From positions 10,920 to 74,919 of the forward strand of contig DAOUBD010000045.1 in the NCBI GenBank assembly GCA_034432935.1: a stretch of 64,000 nt of DNA, given 5' to 3'. Within the stretch, counting starts at the first letter, position 1, and each line of letters opens with the position of its first letter. Shown here piece by piece: positions 24,163 through 33,204 of the stretch. A program made the translations under genes and the position numbers. Under the pieces are notes generated by a model that was not told the DNA's origin, searched no databases, and worked only from the letters and a program-made list of their open reading frames with translations. Source of the DNA: DAOUAG01 sp034432935 (GTDB taxonomy: Bacteria > Chloroflexota > Dehalococcoidia > SM23-28-2 > RBG-16-64-32).

Positions 24163-26019
24163 TTGGCGACTTACGAGGAGCTGCGCAAGGCTGCCGAGGC
24201 GGTCTGGGCGGGTATCGAGAGCCCGCAGCGGACGCTGGTGAAGGTTGGCGTCGCTACCTGCTCCCGTGCGGCGGGGGCAGAGGAGACGCTGGAGGCGCTG
24301 AAGCGGGAAATAGCGGCGCAGGGCCTGGCGGCCGACCTCATGACCGTCGGCTGTTTGGGTCTGTGTTACGCCGAGCCGCTGGTGGAGGTGCACCATCCCG
24401 GGCAGCCGCCAGTCCTCTACGGTAATGTGACGCCAGAAAGCGTCAGGGCCTTGGTAGAAGGCGCCATCGCCGGCCGGGGGCCGATGCCGGAGCGGGCGCT
24501 GGCGGTTGTGGGAGCCGAGGCTGTGGCGGGGGTGCCGGGCCTCGGCTCGCTGGACTTTTTCGCCATCCAGATACGGCGGCTGATGGCCAACTGCGGGGTG
24601 ATCGATCCCGGGAATATCGATCACTACATCGCACGCGGTGGCTACGAAGGGTTGGCCAAGGCCTTGCGAGTGGGCGGCGAGGCCGTCATCAAAGAGGTGC
24701 TGGCGTCCGGACTGTGGGGCCGTGGCGGGGCCGCCTTCCCTACGGGCCGGAAGTGGGAGTTCCTGCGGGGCTCCGCCCGGAAGCCGAAGTACATGATCTG
24801 CAACGCCGATGAGGGGGATCCGGGCTCCTTCGTCAACCGGAACCTGATGGAGAGCGACCCCCATCTTGTGATCGAAGGGATGATTATCGGCGCCATCGCC
24901 ACGGATGCCCAGCGGGGCTTCGTTTACATCAGGGATGAGTACCCGGTTCCCATCGAGCGGATGCGGCGGGCGGTAGAGCAGGCGCGCGCGAAGGGGCTGC
25001 TGGGTGAGGACATCCTGGGTAGCGGCTTCTCGTTCGATATCGAGGTGGTGCGTGGCGCCGGCGCCTACGTTTGCGGCGAGGAGACAGGGCTGATCGCCTC
25101 TCTGGAGGACAGGCGCGGGATGCCCAAGATCCGGCCGCCCTTCCCGGCGCAGGCCGGCGTCTTCGCTCAGCCCTCTAACGTGAACAACGTGGAGTCGTAT
25201 GCCAACGTGCCGCTGATTTTACGCCACGGAGCGGCCTGGTACGCCTCCGTAGGCACTGACAGAAACAAGGGGACGAAGATGTTCTCTCTGTCGGGGAACA
25301 TACAGAGGGTGGGCGTGCTGGAGGTGCCGTTGGGGACGCCTCTGCGGGACGTGCTGATGGTGGCAGGAGGCGGCCCGCCGCCCGGTCGGCGGCTGAAAGG
25401 CGTCCAGCCCGGGGGCCCCTTGTCGGGGGTGATCCCCGCTAGCGAGGTCGATATCCCCTTGGAGCCAGAACCCTTCAGGGAGCGCGGCATGCTCATGGGA
25501 TCCGGGGGTCTGGTCGCTATCGACGATAGGGCCTGCATAGTAGACCTATGCATCTACTTCCAGTGGTTCGCCGAGGACGAGTCCTGCGGCCGCTGCACGA
25601 CCTGCTTCGCTGGCACCAGGCGGCTCCTGGAGATCCTGCGGCGGATCGCCGACGGCCGGGGCCGGGAAGCTGATCTGGAACTGGTAAAGATCCTCGGCGA
25701 GACCATGCGTTACGCGAACTGTGCCCACGGCCAGGCTGCCCCTACTAGCATCATGTCGATGCTGCGCTTCTTCGAGCCAGAGGTGATGGAGCACGTGCGC
25801 CGAAAGCGGTGCCCGGCCAAGGTGTGCCGGGGCCTGGTGCGGTACGAAGTGGTCCACCAGTCCGAACTCTTGGAGAGGGCGGAGGCCGTGTGCCCCACGG
25901 GCGCCATCGTCCGCAATGGCGTCTATAGGATCGACCAATCGAAGTGCATCAACTGCGATGCCTGCCGCGAGGTGGCGCCGTATGCCGTCGCCGTGGTGGA
26001 CGAGGTAGGGCCCGGGTAA
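24163..26019 (+). CDS. nuoF: NuoF/HndC-like NADH-binding flavoprotein with extra N- and C-terminal Fe-S domains
   Basis: A 618-residue NADH- and FMN-binding subunit. Residues 1-100 are a thioredoxin-like [2Fe-2S] segment (VATCSRAAGA, VGCLGLCYAEP). The NADH/FMN core has SGLWGRGGAAFPTGRKW (~180-197), CNADEGDPGSF and GEETGLIASLE. SLBB follows, then the N3 cluster ESCGRCTTC (~473) with its fourth Cys in NCAHG. The C-terminus is a ferredoxin-like tail: CINCDAC (~595) plus VCPTGAI hold one [4Fe-4S]. Bifurcating HndC/HydB-type relatives have two clusters here; the first CxxCxxC is replaced by SELLERAEAV. TTG start with no gap from nuoE. No hydrogenase or formate dehydrogenase gene lies nearby. Confidence 0.88.
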   Translation: MATYEELRKAAEAVWAGIESPQRTLVKVGVATCSRAAGAEETLEALKREIAAQGLAADLMTVGCLGLCYAEPLVEVHHPGQPPVLYGNVTPESVRALVEGAIAGRGPMPERALAVVGAEAVAGVPGLGSLDFFAIQIRRLMANCGVIDPGNIDHYIARGGYEGLAKALRVGGEAVIKEVLASGLWGRGGAAFPTGRKWEFLRGSARKPKYMICNADEGDPGSFVNRNLMESDPHLVIEGMIIGAIATDAQRGFVYIRDEYPVPIERMRRAVEQARAKGLLGEDILGSGFSFDIEVVRGAGAYVCGEETGLIASLEDRRGMPKIRPPFPAQAGVFAQPSNVNNVESYANVPLILRHGAAWYASVGTDRNKGTKMFSLSGNIQRVGVLEVPLGTPLRDVLMVAGGGPPPGRRLKGVQPGGPLSGVIPASEVDIPLEPEPFRERGMLMGSGGLVAIDDRACIVDLCIYFQWFAEDESCGRCTTCFAGTRRLLEILRRIADGRGREADLELVKILGETMRYANCAHGQAAPTSIMSMLRFFEPEVMEHVRRKRCPAKVCRGLVRYEVVHQSELLERAEAVCPTGAIVRNGVYRIDQSKCINCDACREVAPYAVAVVDEVGPG

Positions 26020-26142
26020 CAGCGAGCGGACGGGCGGGCCGCCCATGCTGATGTATCGCAGCATGTGCGGTGACAGGGGCAGACCTGTGCTTCGGCACGT
26101 GACTCTGATAATCCTCTGGGCGTACACTTAGCGGCGGTCGGA

Positions 26143-26148
26143 TATAAT
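26143..26148 (+). promoter_or_regulatory. -10 box upstream of mutS
   Basis: A perfect TATAAT 45 bases before the mutS ATG. The -35 is weak (CGTACA at 16 bp). The implied leader holds GGGGAG. The rest of the 174-bp gap after nuoF shows nothing else I can name. Confidence 0.45.
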
Positions 26149-26193
26149 ACGCAGCGAAGCGGGCCCCGCCGGCGCGGGGAGTCTGATCTACCC

Positions 26194-28785
26194 ATGACGA
26201 CGCCCCTCCGACGCCAGTACCTGGCCATCAAGCAGCGGTATCCTCACGCTATCGTCTTCTTCCGCTTGGGCGACTTTTACGAGACGTTCGATGAGGACGC
26301 GGAGACGGTGGCGCGGGAGTTGGAGATCACGCTGACCTCGCGGCCTGTGGGAAAGGATCAGCGGGTGCCCCTGGCCGGTGTCCCCTACCACGCCCTGGAG
26401 TCCTATCTCGCGCGGCTCATCGCGAAGGGCTACAAGGTGGCCATCTGTGAGCAGATGGAGGAGCCTGGCAGGGGGAAGAAGCTGGTGGACCGCCAGGTGG
26501 TGCGGGTGGTGACGCCGGGGACAGTGGTGGAGGACAACCTTCTGGACCGCGGCGCCAACAACTATCTGGCGGCCGTCGTCCTTGGCGAGGGAATATGCGG
26601 CCTGGCCTACGCAGACGTCTCGACCGGGGAGTTCGCCTGCGCCCAGTTGGAGACGGAGGCGTTGGCTCCTGAGCTCGAGCGCATTGCGCCATCGGAGGTG
26701 ATCCATCCGGCAGGGGCAAGCCTTCCGGCGGCAGTGGCCGCTGCCCTTACTCCTCTGCCCCCGGATACCTTCGATGAGCGTCTGGCAGCAGAGAGGCTCC
26801 TTGGGCACTTCGGGGCAGCGAATCTGGAGGCGCTGGGCCTTGCCGGGCAGCCGCTGGCCATGGCTGCGGCCGGGGCGGTCATCTCCTATCTGGCGGAGAA
26901 CCAGCGTGCGGCCCTGAAGCAGATCAGCCGGGTTACAGTGTACTATCCCGGGGGTTTCATGGCGCTGGACCAAGCGACGGTGCGTAATCTGGAGCTCTTG
27001 CAGCCCCTACGGGCCAACGCCAAGGGATCGACGCTGCTCTCAGTGCTGGATCACACCAAGACGGCGATGGGGGCACGCCTCTTGAGGCGCTGGATAACGA
27101 GGCCGTTACTGGACATAAGAGAGATAGAGAGGCGCCAGGACGGGGTGCAGTTGTTCTTCGGATCGGCGATTCGTAGGGCGCGCGCCGCTAAGGTTCTGGC
27201 GAGGATTCCGGACCTAGAACGATGTCTCGCGCGAATAACGGCGGCCGGTGCGTCGCCCTCGCTGGGGACGGCTCGGGAGCTGCTGGCCCTGCGGCGCGGC
27301 TTGGAGGCGGTGCCGGAGCTGCGGGCTGTCGTCCAACAGGAGGCCGCGGCGGGCGAGGGACTGCGGGCAGTGCAGGAAGACCTGGCTTCGGCGTTGCAGC
27401 CCTGCGCCGAAGCAGCGGCCCTCATCGCCTCGGCCATCGCCGATGAGCCGCAGGAGGGCGCCGTGATCCGGCGCGGTTTTTCGCCCGAGTTGGACTCCCT
27501 CCGCTCGGTGGCCAAGGACGCGCGCCAGTACCTGGCTGAACTGGAGGCCCGGGAGAGGGAGCGCACGGGCATCAAGTCCCTCAAGGTGGGGTACAACAGG
27601 GTGTTCGGCTACTACATAGAGGTGTCCAAGGCGAACCAGCGCCTCGTGCCGGAAGACTACCAGCGGAAGCAGACCCTGGTGGGCGGCGAGCGTTATACGA
27701 CCCCAGAGTTGCGGGACCTGGAGTATAAGGTGCTGCACGCGCAGGAACAGCAGGAGGAGTTGGAGCGCTCGTTGCTGCGCCAGGTCTGCGCACAGGTGTC
27801 AGCTTGGGGGCCCCAGATCCTGGCCACGGCGTCGGCCATCGCCTTGGCGGACGTCTACTGCGCGCTGGCCGAGGCGGCGGCCGAATACGGATACGGGCGT
27901 CCCACGGTGGATTCGAGTGACGAGATCATGATTCGGGATGGGCGGCACCCTGTGGTCGAGCGAATGCTGCCGGACGGCGCGTTTGTCCCCAACGATGCCC
28001 ACCTATCGAGCTCCGGCGCCCAGGTGATCGTGCTGACGGGCCCGAACATGGCGGGCAAGTCCACGTATCTGCGGCAGGTTGCGCTTATCGTGTTGATGGC
28101 GCAGATGGGCTCCTTCGTGCCGGCGGCGGAGGCGCGCATCGGCGTGGTGGACCGGATCTTCAGCCGGGTAGGAGCGCTGGACGACATTTCGGCCGGCCAG
28201 TCCACCTTCATGGTGGAGATGGTGGAAACGGCGGCCATTCTGCACGGGGCGACCCCGCGCTCCCTGCTGATCTTCGATGAGGTCGGGCGTGGGACAAGTA
28301 CCTACGACGGGATGGCGATCGCCAGAGCCGTGGTGGAGTTCGTGCATAACCGGCCGGACGCTGCGGCGAGGACGCTCTTCGCCACCCACTACCACGAGCT
28401 GACCGAGCTGGCTTTGTTCTTGCCCAGGGTGAGGAACTATACGGTGGCGGTTGCCGAGGAGGAGGGGCGCGTGGCGTTCCTCCACCGGATTCTCCCCGGG
28501 GGAGCGGACAGATCGTACGGGGTGCATGTAGCCCAGTTGGCTGGCCTGCCGCGTCAGGTGGTGGTGAGGGCGCAGGAGATACTGGCGGAGCTGGAGTCGA
28601 GACAGCGGGGCCCGGCCCGGGCGCCGCGCCGGGCAGTGGCGGCGCAGCTACCCCTCTTTGTCCCTGACGGCGGGCTGGCAGAGGAGATAGCGGCGCTGGA
28701 CGTGGACTCGATGACGCCGCTCCAGGCCATCACCAAGCTGTACGAACTAGTGGAGAAGGCGCGGAAGAAGACGGCCCTGACTTGA
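26194..28785 (+). CDS. mutS: DNA mismatch repair protein MutS
   Basis: Mismatch-recognising ATPase, 863 residues, the length of MutS1. The mismatch-stacking Phe-x-Glu is present (F28-Y-E30 in GDFYETF), which separates it from MutS2. The connector and lever domains are followed by the clamp and an ABC-type ATPase with TGPNMAGKST (from ~615), the signature-like FSRVGALDDISAGQSTFMVE, Walker B LLIFDEVGRGTST (~691-703) and FATHYHEL. The C-terminal tail carries TPLQAITKLYELVEKA, the usual MutS end helix. It is followed 83 bp later by mutL, its partner. No mutH gene is expected, because this MutL has the nuclease motif. Confidence 0.97.
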   Translation: MTTPLRRQYLAIKQRYPHAIVFFRLGDFYETFDEDAETVARELEITLTSRPVGKDQRVPLAGVPYHALESYLARLIAKGYKVAICEQMEEPGRGKKLVDRQVVRVVTPGTVVEDNLLDRGANNYLAAVVLGEGICGLAYADVSTGEFACAQLETEALAPELERIAPSEVIHPAGASLPAAVAAALTPLPPDTFDERLAAERLLGHFGAANLEALGLAGQPLAMAAAGAVISYLAENQRAALKQISRVTVYYPGGFMALDQATVRNLELLQPLRANAKGSTLLSVLDHTKTAMGARLLRRWITRPLLDIREIERRQDGVQLFFGSAIRRARAAKVLARIPDLERCLARITAAGASPSLGTARELLALRRGLEAVPELRAVVQQEAAAGEGLRAVQEDLASALQPCAEAAALIASAIADEPQEGAVIRRGFSPELDSLRSVAKDARQYLAELEARERERTGIKSLKVGYNRVFGYYIEVSKANQRLVPEDYQRKQTLVGGERYTTPELRDLEYKVLHAQEQQEELERSLLRQVCAQVSAWGPQILATASAIALADVYCALAEAAAEYGYGRPTVDSSDEIMIRDGRHPVVERMLPDGAFVPNDAHLSSSGAQVIVLTGPNMAGKSTYLRQVALIVLMAQMGSFVPAAEARIGVVDRIFSRVGALDDISAGQSTFMVEMVETAAILHGATPRSLLIFDEVGRGTSTYDGMAIARAVVEFVHNRPDAAARTLFATHYHELTELALFLPRVRNYTVAVAEEEGRVAFLHRILPGGADRSYGVHVAQLAGLPRQVVVRAQEILAELESRQRGPARAPRRAVAAQLPLFVPDGGLAEEIAALDVDSMTPLQAITKLYELVEKARKKTALT

Positions 28786-28841
28786 TCGGATAAAGCAGCA
28801 GAGCCCCGTCCTTGACTAGCCTTCCGGGGCCCGGCGACGCC

Positions 28842-28850
28842 TGCTAGAAT
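28842..28850 (+). promoter_or_regulatory. Extended -10 promoter of mutL
   Basis: TG-C-TAGAAT, 18 bases before the TTG start, with GAGGAG between. No -35 at standard distance; the TTGACT at 28812 is too far. Confidence 0.4.
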
Positions 28851-28868
28851 GCGGCTGAGGAGCCGTCC

Positions 28869-30599
28869 TTGCCTATCCGAGTGCTGCCGCCAGACGTCGC
28901 TGCCCGCATCGCCGCGGGGGAAGTAATCGAGCGCCCGGCGTCTGTCGTCAAGGAGCTGGTGGAGAACGCTATCGACGCCGGAGCCTCGCGAGTGGCGGTG
29001 GAGGTGACGGGAGGCGGGTTGGCAAGCATCCGGGTCACCGATGACGGGTGCGGGATCGACCCCGGGGAGCTGGAAACGGCCTTCCAGCGGCACGCCACAA
29101 GCAAGCTAGAGAACGATACGGACCTGGCCCGGGTGCTCACCTTGGGCTTCCGCGGGGAGGCGCTGCCGTCGATAGCGGCCGTGGCGGAGGTAGAGCTGGT
29201 GTCCCGCCCGCCGGGGAGCGTCGCGGGGTGCTACATCCGGGTGAGTCCCGAGATGCCGCCGGAGCGGGGGAAGCGGGGGGCACCGGTGGGAACGTCGGTC
29301 ACGGTCACAGGGCTTTTCCAGCGTTTGCCGGCCCGGCGTAAGTTCTTGCGCTCGCCAGCGAGCGAAGGCAACGCCATCGCCTCGGCGGTGACGCACTACG
29401 CGCTCGCCTATCCCGAGGTCCGGTTCAGCCTGGTTTTGGATGGCAGACGGGTCTTGCAGACGCCTGGGAGCGGGGACCTGAGGGACGCAGTGAGCGCGGT
29501 GTATGGTGCGGAGATTGCAGGGGCCATGCTGCCGGTTCATTCCGGGGACGAGCATATAAGGGTGGCTGGGCTAATCAGCCCTCCCCACATCTCGCGCAGC
29601 AGCCGGAACTACCTGAGCATCTTCGTTAACCGGCGGTGGGTCCAGAACCGGCGGTTGTCCTTCGCTGTGGAGGAGGCGTACGAAGGACTGCTGATGACGG
29701 GCCGGCACCCCGTGGCGGTACTGGACGTGCGATTGCCCTGTGAGCAAGTGGACGTCAACGTCCACCCCACTAAGGCAGAGGTGCGCTTCCAAGACGAGGG
29801 CGCTGTATTCGTGGCCATACAGCGGGGCGTGCGGGCAGCGTTATCGGAGTCGGCCCCGGTGCCCCATGCCGGCTCGTTTTCGGCTGCCGCGCCCCCTCTG
29901 GATCTAATGCCGGATCGCGGGGCGCGACTTCTGTGGGGGCACGCCTCGCGGCTGCACGGCGTGGAGTCGCGAGAGGGCGTGGGCAGACCGATGGCGGCGG
30001 TGGCTGGCCCGGCGCCCACGCCATCGCAGACGTTGCCGGTGTTGAGGGTGATCGGCCAGTTCGGGGGCATCTACATCGTGGCTGAGGGGCCCGACGGGAT
30101 GTATCTCATCGATCAGCATGCGGCCCACGAGCGGGTACTCTACGAAAGGTTTTGGGAGGCACGCCGGCGGCAGCAGCCGGAGGCGCAGGGGCTCTTGGAG
30201 CCTCTAGCCTTGGAGCTCTCGCCGGCGCAGCAGATGGCCCTGGAGCAGGAGAGGGAGGCGATCCGGGAGCACGGCTTCGATGTGGAGCCGTTCGGCGACG
30301 GGACGTACATCGTCCGGACGGTGCCGAAGGCGCTGGCAGGGGGCGATGTGCGGGAGGCGGTGCTGCGTTTTCTGGATGGCGTCCTGGAGGAGGAGGGCGG
30401 CGACCGGCGGGACCGCGTAGCGATGTCCCTGGCCTGCCACGGGGCAGTGCGGGCCGGCAAGACGATGTCCTTAGAGGAGATGCGGGACCTGGTGCGCCAG
30501 CTGGAGGAGTGTGAGACCCCGAACACCTGCCCCCATGGGCGGCCGACCATGGTGCATATGAGTGTGGAGGCGCTGGCGCGGGAGTTCGGGCGGCGCTAA
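28869..30599 (+). CDS. mutL: DNA mismatch repair endonuclease MutL
   Basis: GHKL ATPase that links MutS to strand incision, 576 residues. The N-terminal GHKL motifs are KELVENAIDAG (28-38), DDGCGID, GFRGEAL and the conserved VNVHPTKAEVRF. The C-terminal domain has the metal-dependent nickase motif DQHAAHERVLYE (from D415), matching DQHA-x2-E-x4-E, plus ACHGAVRAG and CPHGRP (~554). So it is the endonuclease type found in bacteria without MutH. TTG start at MPIRVLPPDVAARIAAGEV, where all MutL proteins begin. Its 3' end overlaps the converging acyl-CoA synthetase gene by 4 bp. Confidence 0.96.
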   Translation: MPIRVLPPDVAARIAAGEVIERPASVVKELVENAIDAGASRVAVEVTGGGLASIRVTDDGCGIDPGELETAFQRHATSKLENDTDLARVLTLGFRGEALPSIAAVAEVELVSRPPGSVAGCYIRVSPEMPPERGKRGAPVGTSVTVTGLFQRLPARRKFLRSPASEGNAIASAVTHYALAYPEVRFSLVLDGRRVLQTPGSGDLRDAVSAVYGAEIAGAMLPVHSGDEHIRVAGLISPPHISRSSRNYLSIFVNRRWVQNRRLSFAVEEAYEGLLMTGRHPVAVLDVRLPCEQVDVNVHPTKAEVRFQDEGAVFVAIQRGVRAALSESAPVPHAGSFSAAAPPLDLMPDRGARLLWGHASRLHGVESREGVGRPMAAVAGPAPTPSQTLPVLRVIGQFGGIYIVAEGPDGMYLIDQHAAHERVLYERFWEARRRQQPEAQGLLEPLALELSPAQQMALEQEREAIREHGFDVEPFGDGTYIVRTVPKALAGGDVREAVLRFLDGVLEEEGGDRRDRVAMSLACHGAVRAGKTMSLEEMRDLVRQLEECETPNTCPHGRPTMVHMSVEALAREFGRR

Positions 30600-32068
30600 G
30601 GCGCGCCCGGACTTGACGAGCGGTTGGCGGCCCAGCGGAGGACCTTGGCGATAGCGTTGGCGGCGCGGGGTATCGTCGGGTAGACCGGAAAACCGGCGCG
30701 CCAGCAGCGCTCCTGGAAGGCCACGGCGCGTTCCATGCCCTCGGCGTCCAAAGGTTGGCGCAGGATCACGACGACGGGTTTGCCGATGGCCTCTCTGGCG
30801 CGGGCCATGTGGGCCACAGCCATGTCCATGTAGAGGGTGGGGTCGGCGTTGAGCCCGGCCATGAGGCGCCGGGCATTGCCCCAGCCCAGGGTGGTGTGAA
30901 AGATGACGGTATCGATGTTCTCGGCCTGGCCAACGATGCGCAGGGTCTCCTCCAGCTTGGGAGGCTCGAACACAGTAATGGTGTCCACGGGGTTGTTGAC
31001 GCTGGTGCCGGCCACGGGCGTAAAACGGCGGAGCTCCTGCTGAGTCTGCTCCGGCAGGACCGGGCAGTCGAGGCCCGCCTCGGCGATCTCGTCGGCGGCG
31101 AAGACGCTGAAGCCGCCGCCACCGCCGACGACGGCGACTCCGCGGCCCTGGGGAACGCCCATGAAACGAAAGGCGACAGCCAGGTCGGCCATCTCGTCGA
31201 CGCTCTTGACCAGGACGGCGTTGGCCTGTCGGCAGGCCGCTGAGAAGACCAGGGATGATCCGGCCAAAGATGCGGTGTGGGACATGGTGGCGCGCCCGCC
31301 CGCTGGGGTGCGCCCGCCCTTGAGAACGACGACGGGTTTGGCGGCGGCCGCCTTGCGCAGGGAGGAAAAGAACCGGCGGCCATCCTTGACGCCCTCGATG
31401 TAGGCCGCGATGATCTCGGTCTTGGGGTCTTCGGCCAGGTAATCCAGCAGCTCGGCCTCCCGCAGGTCAGAACCGTTGCCGTAGCTTATGACCTTGGAGA
31501 AGCGGATGCCCCGGGCGCCCGCCGTCATCACGAAATCGATGGCGTTGCCGCCGCTCTGAGAGATAGCGGCGACGCTGCCCGGCTCAGTGGGTGTGCCGTG
31601 GGTAAAGGTGAGGCGCTCCTCTGGCACGTACAGCCCCATGCAGTTGGGCCCAAGGACGCGGATGCCGGCGGCGACGGCCCTGCTGACAACCTCCTCTTCC
31701 AGTTCGGCCATCTCTTCCTCGCCCGTCTCCGAGAAGCCGGCGGTGAAGAAGTGGAGGGTCCGCACGCCCTTGGCGATACAGTCGTCGACGAGCTTGGGGA
31801 CGGCCTGGGCGGGCACGCTGGAGATGACGTGGTCGACGGGGCCCGGGATGTCGAGGATGCTGGGGTAGCAGGGCATGCCCTCGATCTCATCGTACTTGGG
31901 GTTGACGGCGTAGAGGTTCTCGCGGCCCATCTCTTTCATGGCGAGGAGGAAGGTGGTCCCGATCCCCGCGAAGCCGGGCCGCTGCTTGGTGACGCCGACC
32001 ACGGCGACGGAGCGGGGGTGGAAGATGTAATCGAGGGCTGGGGCGCCGGGCCTAGCTTCGACAGTCAT
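30596..32068 (-). CDS. ADP-forming acyl-CoA synthetase, alpha-type (CoA-binding) protein
   Basis: A 490-residue protein with the domain order of the alpha part of NDP-forming acetyl-CoA/acyl-CoA synthetase: a CoA-binding Rossmann domain (SVAVVGVTKQRPGFAG, NPKYDEIEGMPCYPS), a succinyl-CoA ligase-like domain (ISQSGGNAIDF) and a third ligase domain (~300-460). The conserved block with the phosphorylated histidine is MSHTASLAGSS. No ATP-grasp beta domain is present in the protein or next door, so an ATP-grasp partner must be encoded elsewhere if the enzyme is a synthetase. Relatives also include protein acyltransferase subunits. It would interconvert an acyl-CoA with acid and ATP. Single gene, facing mutL. 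Confidence 0.82.
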   Translation of the reverse strand: MTVEARPGAPALDYIFHPRSVAVVGVTKQRPGFAGIGTTFLLAMKEMGRENLYAVNPKYDEIEGMPCYPSILDIPGPVDHVISSVPAQAVPKLVDDCIAKGVRTLHFFTAGFSETGEEEMAELEEEVVSRAVAAGIRVLGPNCMGLYVPEERLTFTHGTPTEPGSVAAISQSGGNAIDFVMTAGARGIRFSKVISYGNGSDLREAELLDYLAEDPKTEIIAAYIEGVKDGRRFFSSLRKAAAAKPVVVLKGGRTPAGGRATMSHTASLAGSSLVFSAACRQANAVLVKSVDEMADLAVAFRFMGVPQGRGVAVVGGGGGFSVFAADEIAEAGLDCPVLPEQTQQELRRFTPVAGTSVNNPVDTITVFEPPKLEETLRIVGQAENIDTVIFHTTLGWGNARRLMAGLNADPTLYMDMAVAHMARAREAIGKPVVVILRQPLDAEGMERAVAFQERCWRAGFPVYPTIPRAANAIAKVLRWAANRSSSPGAP

Positions 32069-32197
32069 AGAGTACGTTTACGTTCGCGTTAGATTTCGAT
32101 TCGCAGTCTAGCAGCAGTCTGGCATGGGGGTCAAACGACCCAGAGACCTATGGCTACAGGGCTGCTCGGTCCTTCGAGCCGTCCGCGGCACAGCGGC

Positions 32198-33190
32198 TCA
32201 AACTATCTCCATCTCCCGTTTCATTTGGCGGACGGCGTCGACCATGACCTGGAGTTTGGCCTCGGCTTCCTCCGTGGTGCGGGTCTTCAGGCCGCAGTCA
32301 GGGTAGATCCAGACTCGCTCAGGGGGCAAGAGCTCCAGCACCTGGCGGATGCCGTCCTTCACCTCGTCCACGGTCTCGATGAAGCGTGTGTGGACGTCAG
32401 TTACTCCGACGCCGAGGTCCTTCTGGCTGTCGTAGCCATACCTGCGGATGAGGTCAAGGTAGGCGAAGTCTGTGTTCTTGAAGGCCAGGTGGATCTGTTT
32501 GACGGGAAGCCTGAGGACGGCCGGATAGATGAGCTCCACCTCGCCGTAGCAGATATGGGTATGAAACTCGCAGTCGATCCCTTCAACGGTGCGTTCCATG
32601 GCTTCGACGGCCAGATCGAAATCTTGATCGGGGCGGGTATGGATGGCGGGTTCGTCGATCTGAATGTACTTGGCGCCTGCCTTGACCAGCTCTTCGACCT
32701 CACGGCGGATGACCTTGGCCATATCCAGGACTGCATCACGGCGGGAGGGGTAGTACTCGTCGAAGGACCATTCGACCATGGTGTAGGCGCCAGTGAGCAT
32801 GCCCTTGACAGGCTTGTCCGTGAGGGACTGGGCGAAGCGCCACATGTCCACCGTCATGGGGCCTGGCCACTGGAGGCGGCCAACGATGATGGGTTTGTGG
32901 TAGTAGCGGTTGCCGTAGGAGCGGACCAGGCCGCCCAGCTTCATGCCTTGGATGGTGTTGCCGCCCGGCTCGCCCGCGAAGTAGGCCACCATATCGCCAC
33001 GCTCCATCTCGCCGTGGACGAGCACGTCGAGGCCGATGCGCTCCTGGGCGCGAATCCAATACTCAGTGGCCTTCTTCTCTAGGGCGGCCAGCTCCTCGCG
33101 GCTGATCTTGCCTTGGGCAAACTGGCTGCGGGCGTGGGTCAGGTAGTCTGGCTTGGGGTAGCTGCCGACGGCGTTGGTGGTCAGTGCCAT
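32198..33190 (-). CDS. MetE C-terminal-domain (cobalamin-independent methionine synthase-like) protein A
   Basis: A 330-residue protein corresponding only to the catalytic barrel of MetE; full MetE is ~760. Conserved stretches are VGSYPKP, YIQIDEPAI (substrate aspartate/glutamate) and WIYPDCGLKTR (C299, zinc ligand). The His-x-Cys zinc pair is present in THICYGE (H212, C214), but the position of the zinc-ligand Glu in classical MetE is Ala236 (IHLAFKNT). It could be a core-type methionine synthase, which takes methyl groups from a corrinoid protein, or another thiol methyltransferase. It is 14 bp downstream of a divergent paralogue and in the same operon. Confidence 0.75.
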   Translation of the reverse strand: MALTTNAVGSYPKPDYLTHARSQFAQGKISREELAALEKKATEYWIRAQERIGLDVLVHGEMERGDMVAYFAGEPGGNTIQGMKLGGLVRSYGNRYYHKPIIVGRLQWPGPMTVDMWRFAQSLTDKPVKGMLTGAYTMVEWSFDEYYPSRRDAVLDMAKVIRREVEELVKAGAKYIQIDEPAIHTRPDQDFDLAVEAMERTVEGIDCEFHTHICYGEVELIYPAVLRLPVKQIHLAFKNTDFAYLDLIRRYGYDSQKDLGVGVTDVHTRFIETVDEVKDGIRQVLELLPPERVWIYPDCGLKTRTTEEAEAKLQVMVDAVRQMKREMEIV

Positions 33191-33204
33191 GGTGGACTCC
33201 GATC

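Noticed and set aside
28812..28850. TTGACT and TAGAAT as a standard -35/-10 pair for mutL
   Set aside because: The spacing is 27 bp, too long; only the extended -10 is kept.
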